Counted from the stretch's first letter, positions 45,937 through 57,277 are shown. The stretch is 64,000 nucleotides of DNA from Gonatopus flavifemur (GCA_018340375.1 JAFFJZ010000006.1:12666001-12730000), one strand, 5' to 3'. A program made the numbers and translations. The notes: generated by a model not told the origin, from the letters alone.

Positions 45937-47767
45937 ATTGTTGTGTAAAACAGAATTTGAGGATGGTAAAGAAACTCATTTTCCTGTGATCAAAACGAAA
46001 AGCTGAAAAGAAATAGGGAGTAAATCCAGATGAATTCAACGTGCAATAAAAAGACAAAAGATATGCAGAAATCAGCACACTCTTCACAACCGTCCCGCTT
46101 TGGTCTTCTTTGTTGAATGTCAACTGACCGTTGAATGCGACGGCTAAAACTCTTTTAGGAGTTCAGGAGGACCAGCACGAAGATATCAGTGCTGATCCTT
46201 GGTCAATTACTCCGAACGCGCTATGTGGTCATAGATCTCTTCGGCCTGACGGACTAACCACACCGTGGAGTAACCAAGCGCGTTTCGTGTTCACAAGCAA
46301 AGCATTATCCGCACGTGACTAATCTCCGTCGAGATCCTGTATTGACAAATCGAGCCCCAGATTTTTTTCTCTTTCACGACTCTGTCTCTCCAAATACATA
46401 TATACCCAGAGGTACATAGGAGTTGGTATACGTTCATAGCCTAATACACGACCGTGGTCTTTTATGTGTGTGGAGCTCAATTGTTCTGTTCACAGAGGGG
46501 ACACGTCATGGGAGTACACAGGTGTACGTTCGATCTTCTAATTACGCGGACGAACGTTATAGCACGTCGCCTTTCAAGATCCTTTCGCGTTTGCTTTGAT
46601 ATTCTCGCTGCAAACTACAATTATCAGCTTGCCCGTGTTTTTCTCATATTTTTTTTTCCTTTTTTCAACTATAGTGGAGCGATGACAAGAAACAACAACA
46701 ACTCAAGCGAGCAACGGGATCTTGATCCATAGAAAAGTCGTCGTTTCTCAATAGCAGGGACAACGAGGGAGGAAAGCACATGCTCCGTAAGTCTAGTTTT
46801 ACTTCTACTCTCCTGAAGACGAATTGATCTTTCTTCTTTTCTTTTTTTGTTTTCGCTCTTCAAAGTACTCGGTACTCGAGACTGAGATCCCATCTCTATG
46901 AATCATACAGATTATAAAACGATGTCATGATGAATCATACAGGGAAACGTTACGAATCATACGTTACGTGCAGAAATATTTGGAAGGGATATAATAGTGG
47001 AATCAAAATCCAACACATGCTTTATTGTTGTTCCGGTTGGATTGTTCTATAGTCATCGTCGAATGTATGTCACGCGCCAAGTGAACTTTGATCTACCGGG
47101 ATGAAATTGCTTCAATTCTGGAAAATTTCATTGTTGCCAAGCAAAGAGTTGTAACAAGATTTCAATTCCTTGCGATCTTCGGATATATTTCGAAGAAAGG
47201 GGAATTGTGAGTCTCCAAATATTAAATATTGCGGAGAACGTATGGGGCCCTTAATAGAAGAAGATGGGACGAGAGACAAGAAGTCGTGCTGTAACTATCA
47301 ATCGTGCAATTCACATTAAAGCCCGGATATTGTCAGGATGATTGAAATTCATAAATTGTGATACGTGAAACGTGACACGAATAAAAGAGAATAAATTTAA
47401 TCAAGACGATTGGTCTGCTTGAAAAGGAGATTTAGTGGTAATAACTGCTTCTATCTTCAAAGGCACATACGAAGACGATAATTTCAAACTCTTCAACTTT
47501 CAATTCAGTTTTTCTAATTCTTTTCAAAATTTTTGTGCAACTCAAATCTGTACTGTGAAAAATGGGCGATTCTACTACTTCCATTCTGAGGAACTATTCC
47601 GCTTGAATCCTTCAAAAAGAGAAGGGAATCTCCACTAAATATTGGAGAAAAATCACGGCAGGGTTTTCACATTGCGGTAGCACAGTTTTTCTGTGGATGG
47701 GAAACTCTTAATTATGATTTTGTATACTTTTTCTTTGTTTCAACACCCAGAGAGGAGAATGATTTCT
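45937..47767. other. Gene-free stretch
   Basis: No recognised gene or repeat. Short frames at 46131-46322, 46454-46732 and 47435-47638 have no motif I know. Confidence 0.5.
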
Positions 47768-47945
47768 CACAGGGAGAAACAAATCTTGTCAGCTACAGCA
47801 GCGACTTTTTAGCTGAGGCAGCATAAGAGCTTGCTGAAACTAAATAGCGAATACGCTGTGATAGGAAATAGTTCACTGTCACAGAAAACAATTTGCTGCT
47901 GCAGCAAAAGGGACCCAGTAAAATTAGATTTCCTTCTTCTTCGTG
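47768..47945. mobile_element. Family A copy A19 (shortened)
   Basis: CACAGGGAGAAACAAATCTTG, GTCAGCTACAGCAGCGACTT, GAGGCAGCATAAGAGC, GCTGTGATAGGAAATAG, TGCAGCAAAAGGGACCCAG and AGATTTCCTTCTTCTTCGTG preserve the A order with a deleted centre. Confidence 0.68.
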
Positions 47946-48384
47946 CAAAGTGTTGAAGAATTCCTTATTTTTTATGAAAATAAAACAAATTCCTCCACAA
48001 CAAACGGGGATTTGAATTGAATTTTCAGAATCCAAAGCGTTTTACGATTCCCGGAACTCAGAATCCTTCAAGTTTGAATTTTTGGTGAGGAAAATAGATT
48101 CGTGCACCATAAGTTTCTTCAACCAGAATACAAAATTCATCTTTAATACGAATTCTATGGTACATCCGATCAACGTGAAAGAAGCATCTCAACTTCTTGA
48201 CATATTTATCTGGTCTTGGAGATTTAAAAATCATTTCCAGTCCGTGAACGAGAGAACGTGTTTCGATTGTAGTTTTGCCAGTGTCAAGGGCACAGCGAGA
48301 CAACAAACCAAAGGGGAACCCTCATCGTCGAATCACGACCTGCAAACCCTTTGGTCGGAGTGAGAGTGTGTTGGGTGTTGAGAA

Positions 48385-48480
48385 TAAGAAGAAGAAGAAG
48401 AAGAAGAAGAAGTGGAAGAAGAAGTAGAAGAAGAAGAAGAAGAAAATGAAGGAGAAGAAGAAGAAGAAGGAGCAGAAAAA
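48385..48480 (+). repeat. (GAA)n purine tract
   Basis: About 95 bases are almost wholly purine, mostly GAA with GTAGAA interruptions. Overlapping frames of 122-133 codons on the minus strand are low-complexity Ser/Leu and are not accepted as genes. Such mirror-symmetric purine tracts can form triplex DNA. Confidence 0.85.
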
Positions 48481-48704
48481 GAGAATCGCAGACTCGTTGG
48501 ATACTTAAGTAATGGTGAAAGAGAAAGGAATAGATGACAAGAAAAGGAAGAGAAAGAGGGAACAAACGGTTTATCAACCTTATCTGCCTCTCCTTTGCTC
48601 CTTGGATTCTTTCTCTTTTCCCGAAGGCGAAAAACAAAGTCAGTAAAGTTACGACAAAATACAAGCAACACGAAACGAGGGTCAAAATCCTTGTGCTTCA
48701 TAGG

Positions 48705-48761
48705 ATGCTGCTGCTGCTGTTGCTGCTTTTACCGGTTGGTGGGGCGATCAGGGACGAAGAG
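48705..48761 (+). CDS. Candidate first coding exon with signal peptide (speculative)
   Basis: From the ATG at 48705, nineteen codons read MLLLLLLLLPVGGAIRDEE and stop in phase 0 at GAG|GTAAGA, a consensus 5' splice donor. The run of leucines followed by PVGGA would act as a secretory signal peptide. The same frame stays open to a second donor with the same GAG|GTAAGA context at 48839/48840, also in phase 0, so two alternative exon ends are possible (19 or 45 residues). The upstream frame is also open, so the true start is uncertain. No downstream exon is recognised. The leucines come mostly from a (CTG)n-like run, so a chance microsatellite beside two chance donors is a real alternative. Confidence 0.28.
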
Positions 48762-50665
48762 GTAAGAGGAACTGTTACACACACAGGCGAGAGAGAGAGA
48801 GGAGAAAAGAGAAAAACAGAAAGCACGAATAACGACGAGGTAAGAAAGAAGAAAGGGTAAGGCTACTGCGCATTAGCTGTGACTGTAGTACTTTACCTCT
48901 CAGCCAGCAGCGGCCTCTACCACCTCCACTTCGACTGGTTCACCTGAAGAAAAGTTATCCCGCAATAAAAACACCGAGAAAATTATATGCCTCTGGCAGT
49001 GGCGGCAGTAGCATCAGCGAACATTGCATTGGAGTAGAGAGGAGAAGAGAGAAGAGAGAAGATCGTACAGCTTGGCTTCTTTACTATACAACGTGGAGGA
49101 AAAGGAGAGCGATGGACAGAAGTAGGAAGGATGTATAGTCGAGTAAATAAAAAGAGTGCAGGGGTTCGTTGAGGACAAGAAAGAGGAACCCTCCTTCTTT
49201 TGACCCTCTGAATCGCTTGGAGGCTCTGCGGATGAAGGAATATGTTTCACCGTCGTATGACGTTGAAGAGGAGATCCCAAATAAATATATTGGCCACAAG
49301 GAAATCTTCTTCACGGGTATTCATTGACCTTTCAATGGAGTATTCCATATATTATTCATATTTTTTTTTCTTTTTCCATAGGATTGAAATCGGATTGAAA
49401 CGGATATGATGATATTCGATGCATGATTGGAAATGAAAATTATATTCAAATAATGTAGGAAATGTAAATGAACGAGGTGGATTTTATACATTCTAATCGC
49501 ATCTATTTTCTATCCGCGGAGAATTACGAACAGCTAAACAGCTATGCTATATACGTTCCTGTATCCCACTTTAACTTCCTTGGAAAGCACGTACGTTATA
49601 ATCGTATTAATTCTGAATTGTAATGAAGATAGTATCGTGCAGAAGGAAAAACGTTTTTCTATATTATATTCTTTAAACAAACACTATGTGTGAATAGAAA
49701 GATGCTCATTGAATTCAAATCACTCGACGAAGATTTTATAAGAATATTTGTTTTACAACAACAATTATCGAATATTTCAATTAATTTTCCTTGGAGAGTG
49801 GAATACAAAATCCTGTGATGTTTTTTCGCATTTATTCTCTTTCTATGGCATAACCCAATACGATGAAGACTTCACTTCGGTGTGTGCCAGGTCGATGAGT
49901 TATCTCCAACGCAACTCTCACTTGGTTAAGTATCGTTGGAGACCACATCAAGATGACTGCGGTTGATTTACCCACCGCAGAATCAAGGGCTGGTTTCTAT
50001 CGGTCGGTATGACCATCTATGCATCACTCTCTAATAATTTCATGAAAATTCAAACAGAAACTTGCTGTTTACTCAGAAATTTTATATAAAGTATTCTCAC
50101 TCTTTGCCAATTTATAACTAGGTGTAAGGCTGATTCCCAAATCTTGGCAATCTATGTGGAGTCGATAATATTGATTGACGCATGACAAGTTTACCAATTG
50201 GTCAAGTCGATTTACGATTGGTTTAACATTTGTCCAAGTCTGGGCCAAGTAGAGGTGGACTCGAGATTCTTGACCAAAATTCCAAAATATTAAATATCTT
50301 CGAAGACAAATTTCTACATCGAGTCAAGTGATAGATGTAATAGGGAATGAAATAGTTAGAAACAACATGTCTGAGATGCTGAAATTAATTGCATCCAGGA
50401 CATAAAGCAAATTTTCTCCACTCAAAACCAAGACAAGACCTTTTTCCACTCCATTCTTCAAATCTGTGTACATTGACTCAACGAATTTTGCATTAGAACT
50501 GGTAAAATTGAGTTTTGTTGGTTTGACTCGAGAGTTTTGAGTCCAGCCCTAGGGCGAAGCCATCGTTAATTTTCTGAGCTCTGTATAAACTGGATACAAC
50601 AAAATCATCGTGGGTCCAAGCATTGACTACAGCTAGGCTCAATCACAAAAGAACGAACTTAACTG
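48762..50665. other. Gene-free stretch between exon candidate and mariner
   Basis: After the two possible splice donors I see no acceptable downstream exon. Purine-rich sequence continues to about 48860. Frames at 49014-49314 overlap and are not convincing. ACCAATTGG/GGCCAAG words near 50190-50250 hint at a decayed repeat. Confidence 0.45.
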
Positions 50666-51952
50666 TTGGATTGGCAACTAAGTAATTGCGGATTTTTGTT
50701 ACAAAATCAAAGACACTTTTTTCATGGAACTAAATAACTTTATTCTGTAATGTATTGCCCATTTTGATCAATGACCTTTTGCCATCTTTCAGGCAGCATC
50801 ATAATCCCACGTTCATAAAACTTCTGGTTTTTATTAGCAAAACACTGAATCAGGTACGATTTGACATCATCATCATTACTGAAATTTTTACCATTCAAGG
50901 AGTTTTGGAAAGATCGAAACAAAAAGTAATCAGATGGTGCAAGGTCAGGACTATATGGTGGATGTGGTAAAACATCCCAACCAAGCTCCAATAATTTTTG
51001 CCGGGTGACCAAAGATGTGTGTGGCCTTGCATCGTCATGATGGAAAACAACACCTTTTCGATTTGTCAATTCGGGCCGCTTTTCTTCAACTGCATTGTTT
51101 AATTTCGATAGTTGTTCAATGTAGACATCAGAATTGATCGTTCGGTTGGGTGGTAAGAGTTCAAAGTAGACAATTCCTTTATAATCCCACCAAACTGATA
51201 ACAAAACCTTCTTTCGATGAATATCAGCTTTCGCTGTTGTTCGAGTTAGTTCACCTGGCCTGCTCCACGATCTTTTCCGCTTGATATTGTTGTACACAAC
51301 CCATTTTTCATCGCCAGTTATCAGTCGTTTTAAAAATGGATCATTTTCATTACGTTTCTTTAGCAAATCGCAGATGTTAATGCATCGCGTTAAATGCGTT
51401 TCTTTCAGTTCGTGAGGAACCCATGTATCGAGTTTTTGAACATAGCCAAGTTGTTTTAAGTGATTTTCAATGCATGTATGTGATACATGAAGTTTCTTTG
51501 CAATCTCACGTGTTGTACTGTGACGATCCGAATCGGTTATTGCTTTGATCAGGGCGTCATCAACGTCAACTGGACGACCAGAGCGTTTTTCATCTTTGAG
51601 TGAAAAATCACCAGAACGAAATTTGGCAAACCAATTTTGACACTGCCGTTCTTTTAAGGCTTCGTCACCATAAACAGCACATAACTTTTTATGAGCTTGC
51701 GATGCGTTTTTCCTTTTGCGGGAATAAAAAAGCAAAATATGACGAAAATGTTCCTTTTGATTTTCCATTTTTCAACGAACGCCAAACGAAAACTACGCGA
51801 ACGATCAAAAAACTTTTGTTACTGATTGACAGCTGAATTGCCAACTATCAAATAACAAGATGTGTTTTACATTTGTACTACGTCTGCAAACCTAAAAATT
51901 CAACTGACACCATCTATGAGTGAAATCCGCAATTACTTAGTTGCCAACCTGA
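50666..51952 (-). mobile_element. Full-length mariner transposon with near-identical terminal inverted repeats
   Basis: A 1287-bp element surrounds the transposase gene. The left end (50666-50695) and the reverse complement of the right end (51923-51952) share the core GGCAACTAAGTAATTGCGGA, giving terminal repeats of about 30 bp with a few differences at the outermost bases (TTGGATTGG on the left, TCAGGTTGG on the right). The right flank is TA (51953-51954). The left flank is TG (50664-50665), which I read as a TA duplication with one substitution. Length, repeat length and TA target agree with the mariner family of IS630-Tc1-mariner. The left untranslated gap between repeat and stop codon is about 45 bp, and the right gap is about 155 bp. 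An unbroken gene and well-matched ends suggest a fairly recent insertion. Confidence 0.95.
50740..51768 (-). CDS. Mariner transposase, DD34D, apparently intact
   Basis: The 342-codon frame encodes a cut-and-paste transposase that binds the element's terminal repeats and moves it to TA sites in the nucleus. The length is normal for mariner (about 340-350 residues). The N-terminal half should hold two helix-turn-helix units (about residues 5-55 and 70-110) joined by a GRP linker at 64-66. The linker motif WVPHEL lies at 116-121. The catalytic triad is visible: D153 in TGDEKW, D245 in HHDDARPH, and D280 in YSPDLAPSD, with 34 residues between the last two, which defines DD34D. No stop or frameshift breaks it. 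One mild oddity is DD rather than the more usual DN at 245-246. The start is the first ATG of the frame, about 155 bp inside the right repeat. It resembles bee and ant mariners from memory; I do not assign a subfamily. Activity is inferred, not shown. Confidence 0.96.
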   Translation of the reverse strand: MENQKEHFRHILLFYSRKRKNASQAHKKLCAVYGDEALKERQCQNWFAKFRSGDFSLKDEKRSGRPVDVDDALIKAITDSDRHSTTREIAKKLHVSHTCIENHLKQLGYVQKLDTWVPHELKETHLTRCINICDLLKKRNENDPFLKRLITGDEKWVVYNNIKRKRSWSRPGELTRTTAKADIHRKKVLLSVWWDYKGIVYFELLPPNRTINSDVYIEQLSKLNNAVEEKRPELTNRKGVVFHHDDARPHTSLVTRQKLLELGWDVLPHPPYSPDLAPSDYFLFRSFQNSLNGKNFSNDDDVKSYLIQCFANKNQKFYERGIMMLPERWQKVIDQNGQYITE

Positions 51953-52259
51953 TACAAATGAAAATATATTTTATTTTTCATGAAAAAGTGTCCATTCGAT
52001 GTCCTGATCGTGCTAATCCCTTGGCTGCTGCACCTAAATTTCTCCCCGTATACATTGCACTATCCTACAATCAATGTTTAATTGGTTCAATGTTCAAAAC
52101 ATGGTTGGTTGTTCATGAGAAATGATGAATAACGATTTTGAACTCAAAATTTGATAGCCCAGCAAAATCAAACGTTCTGTGATTTTTTGTGACTGATCCA
52201 TTCTTTGAGGAATTACAAGATAATGTATGAATTCAGTAGAAATTTTGATATGGAAAACA

Positions 52260-52890
52260 TCAGGTCCAGATCAGGCATGCATGATTTCTGTTCAGGGCTT
52301 GACTTGGGTATCTGATAAGGCCCTGACAAACATGTAACGCAGGGAAAAGACAAGGTCCTGATCAGGGTAGTAATTGAATTCACAATCAGGACCTGATCCG
52401 GGTGGTAGAAGAATTCCCAATCACGACCTCATCTAAGCTATATTCTAACATTCAATTCAATTTTCATGGAATTCACTTTGCATAAAATTTTTTGAAACTC
52501 CCCCAACAGCAGAAATTCTACTGATGATCCAAATAGACCTCAGTTGAACATTTAAAAAAGACAGGTGAATTTCCAATGAGTCCTTTGAAAATTCTGAATA
52601 GTTTGATACATTCATCGTTCTGAATCGATCAGGTCCTGATTTGGCTGTCTTATCGGTTATCACATGATTGAAATACGGATGAGCCAAGGCAATCCTGATC
52701 AGGTTCTGATCAAGATATTTTGACAGTTACCTCACAATTCGAATACGCATGAGTCAAGGCAATCCTGATCAGGTTCTGATAGGAATACCATGTCTGAGTT
52801 ACCGAAAGGGAAAATCTGACTGGGACCTGTCAACAACCTTGCGTTACATTGTTGTAAGGTCCTGAACAGGATGGCATGTCAGGACCTGAT
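52260..52890. repeat. TCAGG/CCTGA-rich repeat region
   Basis: ATCAGGTCC, CAGATCAGGCATGC, GTCCTGATCAGGG, GGACCTGATCCGG, GATCAGGTCCTGAT, AATCCTGATCAGGTTCTGAT (twice) and GTCAGGACCTGATAAGG recur in both orientations. GATGAGCCAAGGCAATCCTG and CATGAGTCAAGGCAATCCTG (about 52679, 52748) are near-identical direct copies about 69 bp apart. It resembles the 11.25-12.5 kb region. Confidence 0.5.
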
Positions 52891-52924
52891 AAGGTGATTA
52901 AAAATTTTCCTCAATTAGGAGTTC

Positions 52925-53134
52925 CCTATTGCAGCCTAGCAGAATAGCAATGTTTTTAGCTGTGGCAAACAAAAATATTGACTCCTCCAGCAAAATTTGT
53001 TCGCTATTCTGTATATAATACCAAGATTTTCTGAAGGAACAAACATTCTTGCTGCCACAGGTAAAAAATCGCTGTCGTAGCTGACCCAGCAAAATTAGAT
53101 TCCGCTGTCATAGCAACTTTCTTTCTACTCCGTG
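52925..53134. mobile_element. Family A copy A20 (left end missing)
   Basis: GTTTTTAGCTGTGGCAAAC, AAAATATTGACTCCTCCAGC, AAAATTTGTTCGCTATTCTG, CTGAAGGAACAAACATTC, GCTGCCACAGGTAAAAAATCG and AGATTCCGCTGTCATAGC, ending TTTCTTTCTACTCCGTG. Confidence 0.72.
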
Positions 53135-55040
53135 TAATAGATTAGATAAATGACTAAATGACAGCGAATGATGAGAACTCAAGTAACAGAATATAGCAGA
53201 ATAAAAAGAAAAAGAGTATCACAAAACCTGACAATGAAGAAAAAAATACATATATGTATATATATATATATATATATATCTTGTAGAGAACCATAGTCGA
53301 GATTGTGTCTATTGTATTGAGAGCATTCAGAGATAAAGTACCGAAGAGTCATAAGACATCGTTAGAGGAATTACGAGGATCAATCAAGATAATGGACATC
53401 AAAAACATCGCACTAAATGGTACTGTACCGACATCGAAACGGTCTCGGAGAAAGAAATACAGAAGAGAAAGAAGAATCGATTATGCATTCATTCTCTTGT
53501 TTATTTAATTAATTAACCATTGTTGTCTCTTCGGATATTTATTCTCCGTTATTTGCGTTCTCCTTCTTCCATCTTTTTCTCGTATCCACGCTTTTGCGAG
53601 AGCATATAAAATACGAGTGGTCAGAAAACTGTGAATACACCTTCCCAATAAAACTGATCATCCAACGAGAAGAATATTTAATTCAATCAACGCGTATTTC
53701 GATACGATCGTACAAGAACTGCACAGTCAGGTCATTATTATAACAATATTCTCGTCTCATAACGAAATATCGCAACATCCAAGTCAATTTCGTGCAGCAC
53801 AAATCACCTAATCGAAAAGTACCGTTGCTGTCTTGTTTACTTTGATACGTGTGTTGTGTTTCCCACATTATTTGCGAAGCCAACAATCATTCTTCCTCGC
53901 TTCTCCGTGATATAAGTCTCATAAGTTACAAAAAAAGCCAAATGAAAAAGTCTGACGGAGGTGTATATAGTAGAAATCTCATAACCAAGCTTATTAGGTC
54001 AATAGTAACTTTTTCAACACGTTATTACGAGATTGTATTCGATCGATTTTATTGGTGCTATTATACCGTAAATGCTCACCACTCCTGCAACACCGAGAAG
54101 AAGAAGTTTTATACGCGGTAGAATTGGCATGCACAAATCATGTTCACGGTTGTACACATATACATTTCCAATACTTCTTTGTTCTTTCGTGGATTCTTAT
54201 AGAAATCATTGAGCAATTCGTTATTTTGATGATTAATTTACCAAATTTTAACAAGAAATTTCATCTGCGCGATGATTATTATTTTGAATACAATTTTGGT
54301 ATCAACGATGGTACACGTTCATCCATTACATCTGGCTACAAAAACAACATTTATTAAAATTCTGAAAAAAATCATCCATGAATATGCATGCTGTCCGCAC
54401 ATATGTTACTCCTATTTCAATCCCTTAACGTATGGAGGGTGGCACGGCACGCCAACCCTGAACCTGTAACACCTTTCCAATGCTATCTTGATAATTGTGA
54501 ATGACAGAAAATAAATTTCTGAGCGAAGGGACAACAGTTGTTCGATATCATTTCGGTGAATGAAATCGAAGAGAGAATCGTATTATATCGATTGGAAAGG
54601 ATAAAGTAATCACGATATTTTATGAGTTTTTTGTTTATTGCTTTAGTTATTACCAGGGATGTGACAAATTTTTCATAATGTACAACGACGGATGTTCAAG
54701 CAGTTCAAATCAATAAAGTATGAAATTCCGTTTCATGCATACGATACGAAGTGTAAAATTATGTTCGAAGTTTTTGTTCAATTATTTAGAAGGAAAAGAA
54801 AGCAAACGTGAGTTCTGTAATGATGATTCTAGTCTAGCGCCAGCAGTGCTTTTTGCTACGATTTCTTTAGCACGGATCGTTCTCAGTTCATTCTTTTTGC
54901 CATTGTAAATGAAATACACAGAACCTATGGATGGTTGAAAACTTTGTAATTCCTGAGCAATTCCTTTCTCGAAAAACATAAAGGCTTCTCTTCCAAACGA
55001 TCATTTCTTGTCTGATATTCGCTTGCATCCTTCGATGCCA
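53135..55040. other. Gene-free stretch
   Basis: A (TA)n run lies at about 53250-53279. Frames of 90-101 codons at 53849 and 54052 overlap in different frames and match nothing I know. No repeat is assigned. Confidence 0.45.
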
Positions 55041-55044
55041 AGTC

Positions 55045-55163
55045 CAAAGAATCGCTGTCGTCGCTGGCGAGATTGCTGTGATAACAAATAGTTCGCTGCT
55101 CCGGCAAAAGGGAACCAGCAAGATTAGATTTTACTATCACAGCGAACCCATTTTTTCTCCGTA
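55045..55163. mobile_element. Family A fragment A21 (right arm)
   Basis: GAATCGCTGTCGTCGCTGGC, GAGATTGCTGTGATAAC, TTCGCTGCTCCGGCAAAAGG, AGATTTTACTATCACAGCG and ATTTTTTCTCCGTA are the A right arm. Confidence 0.68.
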
Positions 55164-55204
55164 CTGGTAGAAAAAGATGTGAAAAATTACGTTCATTTAT
55201 AACG

Positions 55205-56193
55205 CCCCGTGAAAAAATCATCCACGCCTGATCAGGCCTCAATTTTGTATCCACGTAATCAGGACTAATCACGCTCAATCACACCTAATCATGCTTGAAT
55301 ATGTTCTATTATGCATGAAGAATTCATACAGAATTAAGGATGTATTACACCTATTTTTAAAATAATGAAAAACTCACGAAACGATTCCTAATGATCAAAC
55401 AAATACTCCTGCAAAATTTCAAATCGATTCAGAGCTTCCTTCGGAAGTTACATCAAAACTAAAATCCATTGATTTATAGATTATAGATTGAAACCATATA
55501 TAAATGAAGATGAATAAAAGAAATATATCTTCCTCAATATTCATGAAAACATTCGGATCAGAGTCATTCGAACTCACTATCTTCAGTAGTTTTATTGTGC
55601 CATGGATCATATTTTGAATCACGGGCCATCAGAGATGTATTATTTTCAAAATCTATATGATTCATCCTTAATGAGTTTTATAACTTGACAAAAAGAAGAG
55701 TTCCTTTAATCATCCTTTTTCTAATTTGATAAAAGACTAATGTATTGTCAATCATTTCTACTTATTATGCTTATGCAGGAGCCTTCCGAAGTAGCTGACC
55801 AGATGATCAGACCAGCTACTTCGGAAGACTCCACAGTTCCCATTTTCTAGTTCCCAGTTTTCAGGCATGATCGCGCGTGCTTAGGCGTACGTGAATGCGT
55901 TCGGGGCTGATTTGACATGATGAAGCATGTGCATTCGTGATAAAAAAGAATCAACACAGATTCATTTGGTACGATTTTGCATGATCAAGGGCGAGAATAG
56001 TTTGTCTGGCATGATCGCACGCGGTCAAGCTTGATCAAGCCTTTTTATTTACGATTAAGCTGAAAAATGGATAATCAGGCGTAGTCAGGCCTAACCGCGT
56101 ACAGTCACTATTGAGCACGAGAAATTTTCCCAAAAAATGTCCATGATCAGGCCTGAACACGCCCAATCAGACCTGAACGATTTTTTCACGGTG
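55205..56193. mobile_element. Palindromic element X with CCTGATCAGG-type arms
   Basis: CCCCGTGAAAAAATCATCC at the left and GAACGATTTTTTCACGGTG at the right are inverted. GCCTGATCAGGCCT / AGGCCTGAACACGC and repeated TGATCA / CACGC words fill the arms. Inside is a tight hairpin (55778-55832) whose 20-bp arms contain CTTCCGAAGTAGCTG with one mismatch and a 15-base loop. I see no clear target duplication. Confidence 0.62.
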
Positions 56194-56584
56194 TCATTCT
56201 AGACATTTGTGCTATGAAATTGTCAAAAATCGGAATAAAACTTCCAATACGCACTGTCACCTTCTCATTTTTGTGGAATATCTGTTGAAAAGTTGCCTCC
56301 GCTTCATCAATTATCCCACTTGAATCGAACTGGTTTGGAATAGTCCTGAAATGCACTTTACTTGCGCATGTATATCACGGAGGAAATATTGTATTGCAAA
56401 TTATTATGAAGGAATTGTAAAGAAAGACCCTACCCTGGTGGAAATGGAAACTGAAATGAGGCGCAGACGAGAAGTATGGTGGAGCGTAACAGAAACGTTA
56501 ATAAAAGGCGAACAAAGAGTGAATGGAACGGTTTCGAAGAGTACTTGAAGCGAAGTTTGGAACAAAGAAAGAGGATAAAAATTG

Positions 56585-56652
56585 TAACCATTCGGTGAGA
56601 TTCGAACCCATGATTTTCATCATCGCAATCCAGCACCTTACCTATTCAGCCA
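56585..56652 (-). repeat. tRNA-like (SINE-type) sequence
   Basis: Read on the minus strand, TGGCTGAATAGG resembles an A box of the RNA polymerase III promoter and GGTTCGAATCTC, about 45 bases later, is a good B box. The intervening anticodon arm does not fold properly and the acceptor ends pair for only about five bases (CATTC/GAATG). So it is not a functional tRNA gene; a decayed tRNA or a tRNA-derived SINE head fits better. Confidence 0.5.
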
Positions 56653-56788
56653 TGGAATGCTATGATTCCTGACAGTTTAAAACCGATACTCAAAGTCTGT
56701 CTGAGATGATTCGCGTTACCTTTCGTCGAACGTAACAGTACTCTTCCCAAAACGACATTGAACGTTTCTAAAGCGTATTGATAACATA

Positions 56789-57277
56789 CAGGGTGTCCCA
56801 GAATTCGCGGACTGGATTTCACAGGTATATTCTGCAGCCAAAATGCAATAATTTCCTGTTTGAAGAAAATTTTTTCGACGCTGAATTTTGGAGACATGAG
56901 CATTTTTAGATTTTTTTTCAAATCCAAATCATTCAAAAACACTGTATGCCACATACTTGAGCTCAACACCATTCGCTAAGTTGGAAAACGGTGGATTTGT
57001 GGAAAAAAAATCAAACTATTTTATCATTGATAGTTCCAGAGCTAGAGCGATTTGAAGTTGCTGAATTCTGATTGGCTGAAAGCTAAAAAGTTTCAAATCA
57101 CTATAACTCCGGAACTATCAATGATGAAATAGTTTGATTTTTTTTTCACAAATCCACCGTTTTCCAACTTAGCGAATGGTGTTAAGCTCAAGTATGTGGC
57201 ATTCATACGGGAAATTATTGCATTTTGGCTGCAGAATATACCTGTGAAATCCGGTCCGCGAATTCTGGGACACCCTG
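56789..57277. mobile_element. Palindromic element P, copy 2
   Basis: CAGGGTGTCCCAGAATTCGC at the left and GCGAATTCTGGGACACCCTG at the right are exact inverted ends. TA flanks both sides (56787-56788, 57278-57279). Arms share ATTCTGCAGCCAAAATGCAA, ACCATTCGCTAAGTTGGAAA and AAATCACTATAACTC-type words with copy 1. About 84 bp present in the left arm (about 56862-56945) is deleted from the right arm. The TA target suggests a Tc1/mariner-related non-autonomous family. Confidence 0.88.

Noticed and set aside
48284..48701. 122- and 133-codon minus-strand frames
   Set aside because: Translation of the (GAA)n tract in two frames, with no domain outside the repeat.
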